Shown here: piece by piece, positions 35,437 through 50,300 of the stretch
Layout: every line of letters begins with the position of its first letter
Numbering within the stretch: the first letter of the stretch is position 1
Origin: Xenia sp. Carnegie-2017
Taxonomy: Eukaryota; Cnidaria; Anthozoa; Malacalcyonacea; Xeniidae
Assembly (NCBI RefSeq): GCF_021976095.1
Contig: NW_025813447.1
Span: 11,574,907 to 11,638,906, forward strand
DNA: 64,000 nt
Reading direction: 5' to 3'
The notes under the pieces: generated by a model
What the model was told of the DNA's origin: nothing
The model's input: the letters and a program-made list of their open reading frames with translations, nothing else
Database searches by the model: none
Program-made: the position numbers and the translations under genes

Positions 35437-37912
35437 TTCGTTGCTCGAAGCGTACAGTTCCACTCACTCAATGGACAATAATTCCTTAAAATAAAACAAG
35501 TTACATCACTTGCACGCATATATCAGTGAAATTGTTGTTAACATTTCAAGTTGTCAATGAAGCTAACTGAACTAAAGTTCCATAAAATATAAATTGCAAG
35601 AGTGGAAAAGGGGTTATAAATATACCAACAAACAACAATATAAAATTGACAATCAATTTTATGGTCTGTTTATAAACTATAACAAAGATGTAACTTCATC
35701 ATGTTCTTAAGGCCAATTCACATGACCCAATTTGTCGGATCCGATTTTATTGCATCCTAAAAGATGGATCGTGTAAACACATATAGAGTTTGCCTCCAAC
35801 AGTCGGATCCTTCAATCTAAAAAATCGGATGGAAATAGAACTTGTTCCAATTTCATCCAACAATATCAGAGGAAGCCGACTGATCTCAGACTTTTTACTT
35901 CCATACTTCCCAATTTGATTTAGAGCGAGAAATTAGATTTGAAAAAGATTTGAAAACAAGAATAAAAATACACAAAATATATATCGATAAATGTACTGGA
36001 TAAACAAAAGGCTGCTCTTAAGACTACAGGCATCTAAATGAATTGAATTGTCAACAAAATATCAGACCATCTGAACAAGCAACCAAAAGTTGGAACCAAA
36101 ACAATCAGATCCCAGAATCTGATTCCCAGCATAAAAATTGTTCAAGAGTTATTTAATATAAATGTTATTAGTGGACATTTTCATATCACATACCTCCTGT
36201 TGATATTCCTATGCCACTTCCTTTCTTTAAATAAAGATGGGTAGATGTTGGAGTACTAGTAAATATCAAACCAGCATAAATGTAAAGATGTCATACATTA
36301 ACATTTCAACATATGCATGAAATATAGTCACCAAATCAATGGCATATTTTTCTATAGTCCACTCGTCAAAAAGGTCAATCTATATGCCACCATAAATTGA
36401 CGTTTTCTGCCTTTATATATTTATAGCTCAGAATATTAAGGTATAGAACAAGATTACTTTTGTAAGCAAAATGTGCCACTGACTTGCCACACAATCTGGA
36501 GCAGGAGACAGAGACAACACACGCTCTATATATTCAAAATGGCAGAATTTTTAAACTAAAATTCATCCACAGGGGACAGCTGCCTCAGTTTCTTGCACTG
36601 AATGGACAAGCAAATCAATGGTCAATAATATTGACACAAAAATCACAGTACATGATTTACTGGTCTGGTCACAACTTTAGTATTCTGTGATGAAAGTCAA
36701 ACTCAAATAACTTACAGTGAAAATTCTCTCCTTTCTTCTATTAAATAATATTGTATATCATAAAAATTAATCACTATAAACGCTCAATAATAAATTATAT
36801 AATACGATCATTACGACTTCGCACAATTTGTACAAAAGAAGCGCTTGCCCATATCAAATTTTCAAATCAAGGCTTTATTGAATTAGCGGAGCACTTTGTG
36901 GTTTTATTATAAGTTTCTTATACAACAAGCGTATGTCATATGGTGGTTTGACCAGATTTATCACGAATTTCCTTTTCTCAATCTCAAAATTATAATCTGA
37001 TTCTGATTGTAAATTTTAAACTTTACCGGCAGCAATAGGCAGCTTCGAGGTAAGCTAGTTTCATAGTAACATTTCCATTGAAATAAATGTCATTGAAAGG
37101 TAGTGAGTTTATATTTAAAAACAGCACTACAACACAATGTAATTATAACTTTTACCAGCATGAAAATGACTGAATTTGTAAATTTCAAAATCGTGCACCG
37201 CCCAAAACTCCATGTTGCTTGCACGTTGTCTGAAGTCCGAATGACTGGGAAGAGGAATAAAATTCCAATGGTGTTTCCATTGTCTATTGAAATTTCATTT
37301 CTTTAAAATTTATATGCAGGGAGTGACCAATGGGAGTGACCGACATGATGTAAAAAAGTGCCTCATTGCAGTACCTAAATATCTCACCTAGCGAATAACC
37401 CTAAAATTTCTATAAAACAAAAACAGTGGATGGGTAAGCCTGCAAGTTTCGTTACGTTATGTAATGAAGGTGTCTATAAGAGATGGGCATTTTATTAGAG
37501 AGAGGAGTCTAATAGAAACTCACACTTGAAGGAACGGGTGTGTTTATTATATTTGATAGGGCTTTTACGGTAATAAACCTTTCTTTACGACTATATATAT
37601 TTACATTTGATTTAATTATAATTATTAAAATGTTGTTAGATATATTTATATGTTAGCAAAAGCCATACATCGCAAAAACAAACTAGATAAATTGAGCTAC
37701 AGAAGCTCGGATGGTTATTTTAGTCGGTGGGTAATATGTGGGTACATTCTTCAACATTGTCGATATATTTAATTTTAAAAAGTCACCAAATCAATTGGCC
37801 ATGTGTTCGTTTTAGACCGGAGACTTCCATATCATTTTACGTCGATACGATAAGGAATATCTTACTCACCAAGATTGCTGAATCTTCCGATTTTCAAAAT
37901 ATCCTCCATGCT
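35437..37912. other. intergenic region between zinc-finger and GTPase-kinase genes
   Basis: No exon is supported. At about 35710 TTAAGGCCAATTCACATGACC looks like a transposon terminus (the TTAA-type start is only suggestive), followed by several GTCGGATCC/ATCGGAT motifs to about 35835; the other end was not found. The last kilobase is plain AT-rich DNA. Confidence 0.35.
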
Positions 37913-40900
37913 CTACAGTCGTTCCAAGCAATCTTTTGCAGTTATTCTTTCTTTATGATCAGTTGGCCAACAATCTTCCATGATTTTTGAGCTTTAGGAT
38001 GAATGACCTCATGCTCTATATTTTTGGGACGATAACCTTCCCATATTTTTGTTCTAAAGTTTTCCCGTATAATCGGCATAAGTTCCTGGAAAGCTCGAAC
38101 ACCATACCACATTTCCCAAAGCATGATACCAAAACTGTAAATATCTCCAGCTTTTATTCTATGCTCTAAATTTTTTAACACTTCCGGTGCAAGGTAGATT
38201 AAACTTTTTTCAGTTTCTCGAAAATGACCGACAATTCCTATATCAGATATTGCTACTTTGTCGTCATCTTTTACCTAAAATAGCAATGAAAATTTTATAA
38301 GACCTTTTAAATCTCTAAGACTGGCTATAGTTTAAAAAAAGTTATGGAAAAAGTTATGAATCAATAACTTTTAATTATTCTCAATCTGTGAGCAGTGAAT
38401 GTTTACAACACAACTTCCGATGATCCCCACAGCAAACAACAAATTATGAATACAAACCAAAATATTTTCCATTTTTAGATGTCGGTGAACAAGCCGTCTT
38501 TCGTGAATATAATTTAACCCATCAGCAATTTGTTTTGCGTATTTGAAATACTTAGTGATTGCTTCTCTGGTGTCATTTGATTTGGTCGGGAAAGCGTTAC
38601 AGTTGAAAAGATGTTCACGTAAATTTTTCTTGCAAATTGGCATCACAAAAACGTAACGACATTTTGATCTGCCAGAAACTTCTATCTTGGTTGCACCCAA
38701 AAATTTAAGAACATTTTCATGTTTGAGATGCCTAGAGAGGGAAATAAAGATAATTTAATGCCCCAGACTGATGAACACAAATTTGACAAAAACAAATTTG
38801 CAGGATTTCTGTACTATATTGTCTATTTGACTGTTAGATTGTTTACTTAATTGTTTATACCATAACTGTTTATCTGATCTTAAGATGGATCTGATTAATT
38901 CAATAACAATTAAACAGGTAATGTACATTTATGACAATGTTGAGAAAAGTGGCATGAAAAATGTATGAGAAGGGTGATTCGTGGCGTACAAATGTCTTTG
39001 TATTTACCTTATCTTTACTTCCTCATTGAAATAAAATCTTGCATTGACATCATCAAATGGCTTGTTGAAAACTTTTACAGCAACATTTGCCATCTCGTAT
39101 AGCGGAACTATTTTTAGGTGACCACGATATACCTGAGTGAACTCTCCCTCACCAATGAAATAGTTTTCTGTATTTCTCCATGTAAGATCACGTCGGTCCA
39201 ACGATTCTGGAAATAGTTCTCTTCCCAAATCAATCATTTCTTCTCTCACACTTTTGGTTGTATCACCAATCTTCTCGTATTGGCTGTACATTTCATCATA
39301 ATCGCGTGTTTCATCTTTTAACTTCTCAATAATATCCCTATCTGCTTTCATCAGGCGAGGTAGAAGGTTGTGATAGGAAAACACTATCTCTTTAGTTTTT
39401 GATATGAGTTGAGCAGCCTCTTCTATGACATCTTCTTCTCTTTTTGCCTGCAAAAACCTTTCAGACCGATGTTTCATGTACTTCACCGGATTTTCTAAGT
39501 ACTTTTCATAGCGCATTCTATCGTCAATCACTCTAGCCAAAGCCATCACACCCATAATAGGTGCACCAAGGAATATTCCTGCTGCAGCAACAGGCAGCCA
39601 AATCGGCAAAGTTACTCCAAAAAAAACTTTGGTTGGCACAGTAGGAGTTCGGTTTCTGTAGTAATTGGCCTGGTCTTCTATGCTGTCGTCGTGACCAGAT
39701 TCAAAGCGTTCAAGATCTTTTTTCAACAAGTTAAAACTTAAAAAAATAAATCACAATTAAGTTATATGCACAACGAAATAGCGTTTTTCACCAGTTTTCA
39801 ATTGAAGTTTTGAAAAATGAAAGTATAAAATATCAGAATAAATAGCGTCATGTGAATATTAGCAATTCAATATTTAAGTTACTTTGAATGTAAAGATTTT
39901 AGCGTGCACATAAATCTAATCATCAGATTTATTAATTTGCCATTTTCAAAAACTGCAAATGTAAGCGAAGAGTCTCAGGTTTCAAAAAAACAAACCTTGT
40001 CAAATATTCATCAACAATTGTAGAATGGATTTTGGCATACACATGTTCTTTTTTTTCCCAAGCACACAACAAACTTAAATATTTTTTAACAATTGCCTTG
40101 TTGACATTTTCTTTTGTATCTTCCCATTTTTTCCTGCGAAGAGAATTTGCATAATTGAAATCCCAGGAGAAGAGCTGTTCTTCAAATTCTCTTGAATAAG
40201 TATGTTTTTTTAGATGGTCAGATAAAACTATTTCTTGACGTTGTAAGTTGTTCAGCAGTATCTCTGTATGTTCTTCATATGTTTGCTGAATTTTGTCAGC
40301 ACGTTCACTTAATCGTTTCGCTTGATCACGTTTTCCCTGCAGATTACTAATATTCTTGTCAAAGAAGATGCTCGCCAGCTGGACAATTTTTGACATTATC
40401 ATATCCAACCATCTGTAAAAGTATTAAAGAAAATATGTATTCGTTAGATCCTTGTAAACTACGAGAAAGTATTTATTCTTCTTTCTGTCAAAAACAGCAC
40501 ATGGGGTTAAAACAAAATATATTGTTTTCTTGTGTGAAAAACACACGTTGTTGTTTAATAGATAGTTTGAATATCCGAACAAAAACAGACATAAGCTTTT
40601 CGTATTTTTGCTTATTATTTAAGAAACATTGCATTCGCATGTTGTCGATAAGAAGAATACAATGAAAGATTACAGGGCATTAACTTTACAATGCAAAAAA
40701 GATAATGAACTGTAAACTTACTGCCAATGGTTGTAGAGTCTCAAATTTATTGATCTGAAAATCAGTTGATTGATACTTTCCAACAAGATATTGAATTCTG
40801 GTGTTATTCCACCATAATCTTGCACTTTGATAGCATCAGTTGCTGACATGAATATCACGTGTTTCTCTATATTCGCTATTCCCCAACATTTTCTTAGCTC

Positions 40901-43900
40901 ATCGTACATATTTTGTTTCACCTTATTTTTTTCTACTTCATTTTTTCGTTTTATTATGTCCCATTTGTTACCAATAAACAGAGTACATTCAGTGAGGCGA
41001 CTCACATAACCACCCTCACTGAAGTTAATTCGGTTGATTTTTCTAGCCATATCTTTCATCTAAAGAAAAAAGACGACAAGAACAAGAAACTGGATCTATA
41101 GATAAGACATAGCCAACGTTTAATTTATGACATCACATTGCAAATTTCTCTTGTTCATGAATAGCTTTCTTATATCAGATAAGTTGAATTACACAAGGTA
41201 AATTAAACCTTTTTATTTATCACATTTTCTCAACGTAAAAACGTGTAACATAAAGAGCTCTTTGATGTATTTGTTGAAATACACTACTGCTTTTTTATTT
41301 AAAAGGATTAAAGTTTCACCATAAAATCCCCCCTTTCGGATCATCATGTTTCCAGTATTTTCATCTGCTACTTCATGTAAACAGTAACAAGTAAATTCAA
41401 GTGCATTTGTTACTTTAAGTGCAGCTATATTTGTAAGCTAATGAAAATGGTACAAAAATTTCACTTTATGCAAAATTTAACGTGTTGATTTCAACAAATA
41501 CCTTTATTTTTAAGTGTTGTTCAAGACCACCAGCACGAGCAATATCAATAACGTAAATATAAGCAAAGGCTTTTGGGAGATACGTCATCAGGATTGCATC
41601 CATTTCTTCAGAATGACCAACGCCTGGACTATCGACAATTATAACTCCTTGCTGTAAAAAAATTGCTCAAATTGAAATCTTCCGTATGCTAAAAAGTTGA
41701 ATATAAATATACACGCTGGTGTGTGCTAATTTTTACATTATCTCTCGCCTGAAAATATTAAAGAAAAGGACAAAAAACTCTAAAGATCTCAGGACGAAAA
41801 TATACATTATCTACTCTCATTTTTAATAATTTGCTTCAGTCATGGGTACAATTATCTGAAGTAATTTGTACAGCTGAATGCAAATACTTTAATCATAACT
41901 TTGCTGGCATTATATTGAATGAATCAAATTCAATTTAAATCGCACACTTTACCAAGATGGTTTATTTTTTTATAAACCCTTTAGACACATACCTTCAACA
42001 AATCATGAGGCAAATAAATCTCAAATTTATCAATTTTATCCATGTCTTTATTGGCTAGGAATGACTCAAGTTGCTCAGAAAGACTTTTTCCACAGTCTTC
42101 CTTGTTTTCAACAGGAATTGGCTCAGGTAGTGGACGACGCTTTTCATTATTAATACGTTTGTAGTGAATTGTGATTTGTGTTTGTTCTCCATAAGAAACT
42201 TCCCATATGTGTGAGGTGTTATGCAGAATATGACATGGTAGTATATCATCATTTAAAATCAAGTTTATCATTGTACTTTTGCCAGAACTTGTTTCTCCTG
42301 CACGAAAAGGGTAAAGTTGTTTATATTTATAGTTACATGATAGCAGTTATCATGTGCATGTGTACTAGCTCTATTTACGATTTTAACGGAATGTAGAGAT
42401 TTTCCTTGTCATTGCCAATAGGAAATAATAAATGAACTTATTTGCAAGCGTAAGCATAAACTGTATAGTACCACAGCTGACGCAATATTTTCATTCTTTA
42501 TGTTTTGCTTTGTCGTACTGTGTTGCGTAGTACACAAAATAGGTCGAGAAATTGGTGCAAAATCAACATACTTTCTATTGATTTTATATGAAGATAAGTA
42601 GCTGCGTGCAATCTTGCTTCGAAGCATCAAAAATCGAGCCTTTTTCAACAACTCAACAATTCAAAATCCAATAATTATTGTTTTTAAAAGTTGTCAAATA
42701 ATTTGCTTTAAAACACGATGTTTTGCTACACATTTAGAATCAAAAAACGGTGCAAAACGATGCAAACGTATTTTTCTTACACCTTGAATTCATGCACCAA
42801 TTAAGTTCAAAAACAACACGATTCAAAGATATAGGAACAACATAGTTTCACAATATGTTTACGCTAAAATGGTTTAGCTACGCATTAGTGACTTTACTTT
42901 TGAATAATCCAAATATGTCAAAAGATTTTATGACTTACCGGCAATCAGAAGATAATACTGAGTTTCAACTAATTTTGATCTCATATGAGAAAGAATGCCG
43001 TTCACTGTTTCATCTTTAGTGTCGAGGCCAAGAAGACCTTCCAAGATTGACAAGTCTACATTTGCAAGTTTTTCCAAACAATACTCCAATCTTGTGTAGA
43101 AATGATCCAACTTTTGCCTTTTCTCCAAGTCATTACACTTTGCGTCACAAATGATCTTAAGACCCTACACAGAATTGCTTATATTATTAATGCAGTTTGA
43201 AAAATGTTTTTAATTTTTATTTGCTCATTGCGCAAGAAATTTATAAAGTTACCTCTCTCTATCAAATGCTCCTATGGTAAAAACACATCTGTATTATTTA
43301 AAAAATTTTTGGTTGCTAATTAAAACGAATGGTATGATCTAGTTCTTTATGACTATAAATCTGTTTCTGTATAGTATTGACAATCCCATTTACAGTAATG
43401 GAAATTATGTTTAACGGCACCTCTTGGAAGGTCTGAAAAAAATGTCGCCCACCCAGTATGATACAACAAATAAAAAATATAACAATCAGCAGTTGCAAAC
43501 GTGATTACAACAAAAAGATATGACAATCGAGCAGTTTGTAACAAGATGGATATTGTTGATAAATAGATACAATTATAGAGCCAAATTATTGATTCAATGT
43601 GCTAACTTCCGAGAGAAAGAGAAGGATGAACGTGAACATGCGTATTTGTCGTATTTTTAAAATATTCTGCAATTCACCGTCAGGTTACTCATGAAAGTTG
43701 CCTTTACTGCTAATTTTCTAACTTAAGAAGGTCTGGATGTCATCTCGAGATTCTGGGACTTTTTAAAGCTGTTTTTCATTTTAAAAAATCAATCTTCGGG
43801 ATTTTGTATTTTGATCATATTCAAAAAGATTTCCATAATTTTTACGTATAAACTATAACTATTTACCGAGATTCCAGTAGAATAATGTCCGCTACCAGAG

Positions 43901-44040
43901 CTTTGATGTTCAAGAATTTTTCGAAGTAGTTCTTTTAACTGAGTCTTGTTGAGATCTTCGTCATATTTTTCGTTTAAGATTTCAAAGACCTCCAAAACTT
44001 CCGCCAAGGTTTTCAAGTCATCGACATTTTTTCGTGGCAT
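37913..44040 (-). CDS. dynamin-like GTPase / pseudokinase fusion (DSTYK-like), copy A
   Basis: Nine exons: 43867-44040, 42939-43164, 41993-42297, 41502-41651, 40722-41059, 39996-40412, 39008-39736, 38458-38731, 37913-38274; about 991 residues. GTPase: P-loop GETSSGKST (134-142), G3 DSPG (242-245), G4 NKWD (316-319), G5-like SATDAIKV (357 on). A helical stalk follows, then a hydrophobic hairpin (about 574-607, LPIWLPVAAAGIFLG) like the membrane paddle of mitofusin or bacterial dynamin-like proteins. The kinase has GEGEFTQVYRG (732 on), VAVK Lys758, HRHLKMEN (862 on), DIG (882-884), LAPEVL and DIYSFGIMLWEMW. The HRD aspartate is histidine, so it is probably a pseudokinase, anchored to a membrane. 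Overall order resembles DSTYK-type proteins of invertebrates. One A is missing near 37985; restoring the reading frame there matches the family end CLERL. Confidence 0.85.
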
Positions 44041-47000
44041 ATTTGATGACAAAACTGCTCTTCTTTGTTAGAATTGCGATAACAACAAACAAAACCAAGC
44101 TCTTCCTGACGATAGAAAAGAGCAAAGTAGGTGATTAAATTGTGTATGCTACGTACTGTCCTAAATTATAATAATGCAATTTTCTTAATGTACATTACTT
44201 AATATCGTAATTCCATCAAATAAAAGCGTTTGTTGAGCGCGAATGAGATACAGCTTTAAGCTTTTCATTCGTGCAACTTTAAAAAATAACAAATCACATT
44301 CATACTGGAGCAAAGAGGAAATAGTGGAATCATATTTTATTTATACTTAAATTAGCTAATATCAAATATTCTTTACCAATTGTATTCGTCAATCAAGTTC
44401 AACTTTCAAATTAGCCTCAAGTTCTTCATGTTATACAGGTCAGAGAGTATTTACAAATGAAAATTTATCCGCATGCTTCAAATGCTCTCAGCTTTCCTAA
44501 TTATTTGATTATAAAACAGATGTAATGTGTAATGTCTTCCGGTTCAGAATTCCTCAATTTATTTGTGTAAATTCAAGCATTGCAATCAAATTTCACAAGG
44601 TTTAAAAAAACAATGCAGCGCACCCACGTTAACTGATGCCCACAAAAGCATTGGTAAAATATTTTCGTGGCCGTCATGGGCGCAAGACCGCCCACAGTAC
44701 AAGCTATTGTTATTAGCTTTCTTGCTAGCTTGCAGAAATGGCAAAACTTTCATAGCTGCATGATTGTCAAAAATGGAAATAAAAGAGTGATGTTCACTTT
44801 TTAAAATTTCGTAGTCTCGTTATTGTTGAAACTTTGCATATTAAAACATTTAGTTTGAACGTAAAAAACGTAACTGCACGAGCTGCCGTTTTCCACTTAA
44901 AGATTATGTAAAATTTCTTGAGGAAATCTTTGCACCGTTTTTTCCTGTTCAAACAACCGTCGATATCCCGAGAATGTAATTGTGCCACTACATGTAATCT
45001 TCGTCACTGACCATACTTTGTGATTGGGAAAGTCCCTACAAGTATACTATGACGTAGCCTAATGACGGACTACACAGAGTAGCGCAATTTCTCTTCTTCG
45101 TTTGTAAAAGAATACTCTTAATCACAGTGGTAATAAATGATTAAATCTTAACAATCGACAAAATTTATTCTAGCCAAGTTCAATAGACTTGCGAAAGACG
45201 ATTGATAGATTGTCTCATGCACTAAGAGTATTGTATGGTGTTATTAAACTATGGACCAAAAATGTATAAAGATGTAATAAAATCATTGTCCACTTGGATG
45301 TGAGGCCAAATTTTTGTCAGGGAAACTTGCAGCAATATCGGATCGAGATAATAAGATAATTGACGAATAGTGACGATCCAGGAAATTTTACAGTAAAAAT
45401 TTTGATAAATTTTCTACATCAAATTGAAATTCTTTCAAGCAAGTGACTCGTTTGATTAAACCTCGTACTTTAAATGATGGGTATTATCAAGAAAATTTAG
45501 TATTAATTTTTTGGAATATGTTTGACGTTATATGTGTATTAGCTACAACGGCAAAGAAACTAAATAAAAGTCTTCATTGTTGTACTTACCAATAAAGTAT
45601 GTATAGTTCTTCAGCCAAATTTTAGCTTCTGTATTATGTAGCTATAATTCCACAATCAAAGTTGTTCCTGCTATGATATGAGCGCATTTAGGATTATGCT
45701 TTGACATAAATTTTTGTCAGGTTTAGTGCGATGAGTTCCGCTATCATGCAATTTCTTGGTACAAATTCTCAAGGTTTTGATCCTGTTATTATTCAAGAAT
45801 GTTTGCGTATAGAAAATTATCTGCATGATGAAGTGACACCCCGCTGTCATAATTTTCGAGTCATAGCTACAGATTGTGTAATGTCTTCTGTTTAGCGCAA
45901 TTATTTTTGTTAAAACTAATACTAAAATATATATTTTATTGCAATCTCGGGAGTTTTCATGGTTATGAAATGGGCCAAACGGTGGCAACGTTGGCAATGT
46001 TAAAGTCAATCAAAATGAATAACTTTTCGAACTATATAGTTTGAATAGCTTTATAACTGAAACAACTCCGATCATGGAGTTCGACGTATGTACCTTACCT
46101 AGTTTATCATTACTTACCAAAGTATTTTTACAAATAAAAGCCACTCGCGGTCTATACGTATGTAAGTTTGGTTTAAAACACATATTTATTGCTGTGTGAT
46201 ACACTTGTTACAAAGAGCTTTGTCTAGCAACAAAATTCTTGTATTGCAAATAAATGTTAAATGTCATTGAAAGAATGAAAATTTGATCTTTCAATCATAG
46301 TTGAAACCTAAGGAAAGCTTGAAATTTTTCATGTTACAACGCAAAATATGTTTTAAATCAAAAATTGACAGGTGTTCTTTATTAAAAGTCTTGTTAGAAG
46401 TTCTCGCATTTTGAATTTTTATGATTCGAAAATGCCCTAGATAAAAAAACAAGATGCATCAAAGAACACTTATTCTTTTTATGCTTAGGAATTTAATAAA
46501 TAAATATAATAAAATGAATAGATTTTGGTTTGCTACAACTATGGTTTTAAAGAAAACTTTATAAAGTATAGCAACGTGATACGGGGCGCTGTTAAGACAA
46601 AGTTACGGAAAGCCATTTTTCGTCAATATTCAATCGCTCGTATTGTTTTCAACAACATAAACGGTTCTGAAGTAGATACATTTAACAGTCCAGAAAAGAT
46701 AAAAATTAAAACTAATCATTTCTAGATACCACGGGCCTCTCGAAAGCCGGACCCCATCCAATTTTTAACGGATCAATCTTTAGCTTTAGCATTTACTCTA
46801 AATTCTCACTTAAGTAACACAGCATAAATATTTTGTCTAACTCACTAGATTTCCTGTAATTACTATAGTAAAGACCACAAGTTTTTAGTCTTTGCTTGTC
46901 AGTAATACGTGTTTTACCTTCTATAGATAAAGCTGCTACTGCTTCCAACATTACAAATAGAATACAAGAGAAATTTACCGTAATTATGAAGAATACAATT

Positions 47001-47366
47001 TAATAAACCGTCCAAAAAAATAAAAGTTCTTGGCCTTTTAAGGCTCATAAATTTTAACTTTTGGAGCAATGCACGTTAACGGTCATGTGATCACCAAAGA
47101 AATGATTTCCACCAATAAGAGAAATTGACTTTTGCAATGATGGAACTAAAAACAATAATGATCGTTAAGTTTAAATATTGATAGAAAAACTGCCCATTTC
47201 TGTGATTTTATAAAATATTAAGAGCGTTGTGTTCAATAAGTATCTTCAGGTTCAAACAAGTAAAAAGTATTGAAGAACCCCCTTGACAATGGATAAACTC
47301 GAAATGGAAATCTAGTCTGCCTCATTGCAAAAGCAAAACAAAATATTTTAAACTTGCGCAGTGGAT
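44041..47366. other. spacer between tandem copies A and B
   Basis: It holds the upstream region of copy A and the downstream region of copy B. No exon is supported; short frames such as 46525-46725 lack start and splice context. I see no remnant of a further GTPase-kinase copy. Confidence 0.4.
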
Positions 47367-50300
47367 CTAGAAAAAGTTTATGAAACATAGAGCTTGAGTC
47401 ATTGGTAATATACTTAATTTAATTAAACAATGAAAGTTTATACTTTCAGTTTCTTCTTTCATTAGATCGGAAACACTCTCCCACTTCTTCTTTCGAGATG
47501 GAGTCTCTGATTGACGTTTGTGCTGTGAATGTTTTGGAAAAGTTAACATTGTAAAGACATGCAAGGAGACAAATACTATAGACAATCAATTTCTAATGCT
47601 CAACGCTTAGGTTGCATTGGCCGGATGCACGAAGCTTAGGTAGCTCTATGTAATGGATAGAAAATTTTTTAAACTTGCGAAAAAGATGTTTGTATTTTCG
47701 TTACGATAGAAAAGTTTTGTAATCTTAGAAGCAATATTTTATTTCAGTGATTGCTCAGGTCAAGCAAATTTTTAACCGTTTAAAAATTTGCTATGCAATA
47801 GATAACGTTATCCATGCTTCATGCAACTAGCCTCAGTTAAACATTTAGGTATTAAACAGAATTTTCTTTAATTTTTGCTTTTTTCATTACTCAAATCTCC
47901 CAGTATTCAAAATGCTTTTTGACAGATTTTGTCGTTCCTTCATCACAACAGAATTCACACACTTTTGATCAAAATAATTCAAAATTTTGGGACTGAGTTT
48001 AAACAACTTAATTACTGGTTTGAATCATAACTAATCAATTTTTGGTTTGTTTGAGTTTAGTCGGTTAATTGAGTTCACTTTGAACTTCTGGCCATTTCGT
48101 ATAAATTTTCTTGATTACAGTTGAATCAAAATGTTATAAAACTAGCAAAACTATGGCAATTTGAAAAAGATCAACTATTACACGAACGAAGCATACAATT
48201 AAAACAATATACTAAAACTTCTGCTTTGTTGAACAACTAGTTAATAAGCTTACCTCGAAAGCACGCAATTCATCTTTCAATCGTTCCAAGCAATCTTGAG
48301 CTGTAATTCTTTTTGTGATCTGTCAACCAACAATCGCTCATAATTTCTTGTGCCTTTGCTGGAATGACTGTACCGGGAATTCCTTTAGGACGATAACCAT
48401 TAATGATCTTCGGTTTGAATTCCTCTTTTACAATCGGCATAAGTTCTTGAAAAGCCACGACACCATACCACATTTCCCAAAGCATGATACCAAAACTGTA
48501 AATATCAGCTGCTCTTGTCAAATTTTCCAAGTTCTCTAGTACTTCTGGTGCATGGTAAATTATACTTCTTTCAGTTTCCTTGAACTGACCCACAATTCCA
48601 ATGTCTGATATCGCTACCTCACCATTTTCTTTAATCTAATAATTTTGCACAAAAACAGAAAACTTAACTATGTATTGCTGGCGTTTTGATAGAACAGGTC
48701 TATTAGTTTAAGTGAACAACACAAAGAACTTGAATTAGAATTATTGAAAAAATCCTGTCTGAAGAGACAGTTTGCTGTCTATCCATCGATACACTATAAA
48801 TGCGATTACGATGAATGAAACTTTATTTAGGCACAATTGTCTTTCACTCTATTAAAATAGTCAAATTAAATGATCAAATATGAAAAGTTAAATTTATAAA
48901 AAATTTCATATTTGAACTCGCATGTTGTTTTGGGTTGTCATGCTGTGTATCATACAAACCATTATATTTTCCAACTTTAAATGACGATGTACAAGTCCTC
49001 TATCATGGATGTAATTTAGTCCATCAGCAATTTGCTTAGCCCATTTGAAATACATCATGGTTGCATCATTGTTTGATTTGGTTGAGTTCTTTTCATTATC
49101 TTCAAAAATAATCTTTCGAAGATTTCCTTTACACCGTGGCATTACAAAAACATATTTATAGTCGTATCGAGGAAGTTTTTTCTTGATTGCACCCAAAAGC
49201 TCAAGAACATGTTTATGTTTCAAATGCCTTCAACAAGAAAACGTTTGTTCAGAAATTATTCATCTCATTGAACGTAACCTAAATGGCAGCTCTCTCATAT
49301 TTTTAATGCACAAATTTCTACATATTACTTCAACACTGAATAGCTATGATCTATTAACGATAATTTCTTTGGGAGAGATTCTTTTTTGTCCACCCAGGGC
49401 AGGTACTGCCGTGTATTTATTATGAGAATTCAGATTAATAAATACCTTATGTTTATTTCTTCATTAAAATAGAATCTTGCATTTATGTCATCAAAAGGCT
49501 TGTTGAACACCTTTACAGCAACAGTGAAAGTTGATTTTGAGACAGTTGTTAATTCTCCCTCGTAAACTTCAGCAAATTCACCACCACCAATGTGAGAATC
49601 TTTTTGAGATCTCCACTTGAGATCACGTTGATCCAATGTCTCTGGAAACAGTTCTTTTCCTAAAGGAATAATTTCTTTTCTCATTTCTTCGCTCTTGTCA
49701 CGTATTGGATTATATCGCACCAACAGTTTCTCCTGCTCTTGTATTCTATTGTCCAATTGATCAACAATTTTTCTGTCAGCATTAATGATAAGTGGAATTA
49801 GTTTGGAATATGTATCCACAACCTCTTTGGTGTTCATTACAAGCTCCCTAGCTTCGTCTAGAACTCTACTATTTGCAATTGATATTTTTGCGTTCAAAAA
49901 CTTTTCTGATTGATCTTGGAAATACGTCAATAGATTGATCTGTTTAAACATCCTCAATGCATATCGTGATGTGCGGCGTTTTCTAAACGCAAATATCTTG
50001 CGCACCCCCTTTTCACCCAAGGGCTTTGCGTCTAATGTACCATTTGGAGTCCAAATTGCAGCGGATGATCCCATTAGAACAGTAGCTGGCAACGGCTGAC
50101 TGCGATTTTTAAGATATGCGACCTGCCTTTCGATATTGATTCCATCACATACGATGCGTTCAAACTCTTCTTCCAACAAATTCAATCTTTAAAAATAGTC
50201 AAAATTTAAAAAAAAATAGTAATGAATAAAATTTCGTCTAACTTTAATGCTCGATGCCATTTAACAGTGACACCATGTAACTTTGATACCAATTTTCTAA

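Noticed and set aside
46525-46725. 66-residue plus-strand frame between GTPase-kinase copies A and B
   Set aside because: No ATG at the frame start, no splice context and no similarity to the neighbouring family.
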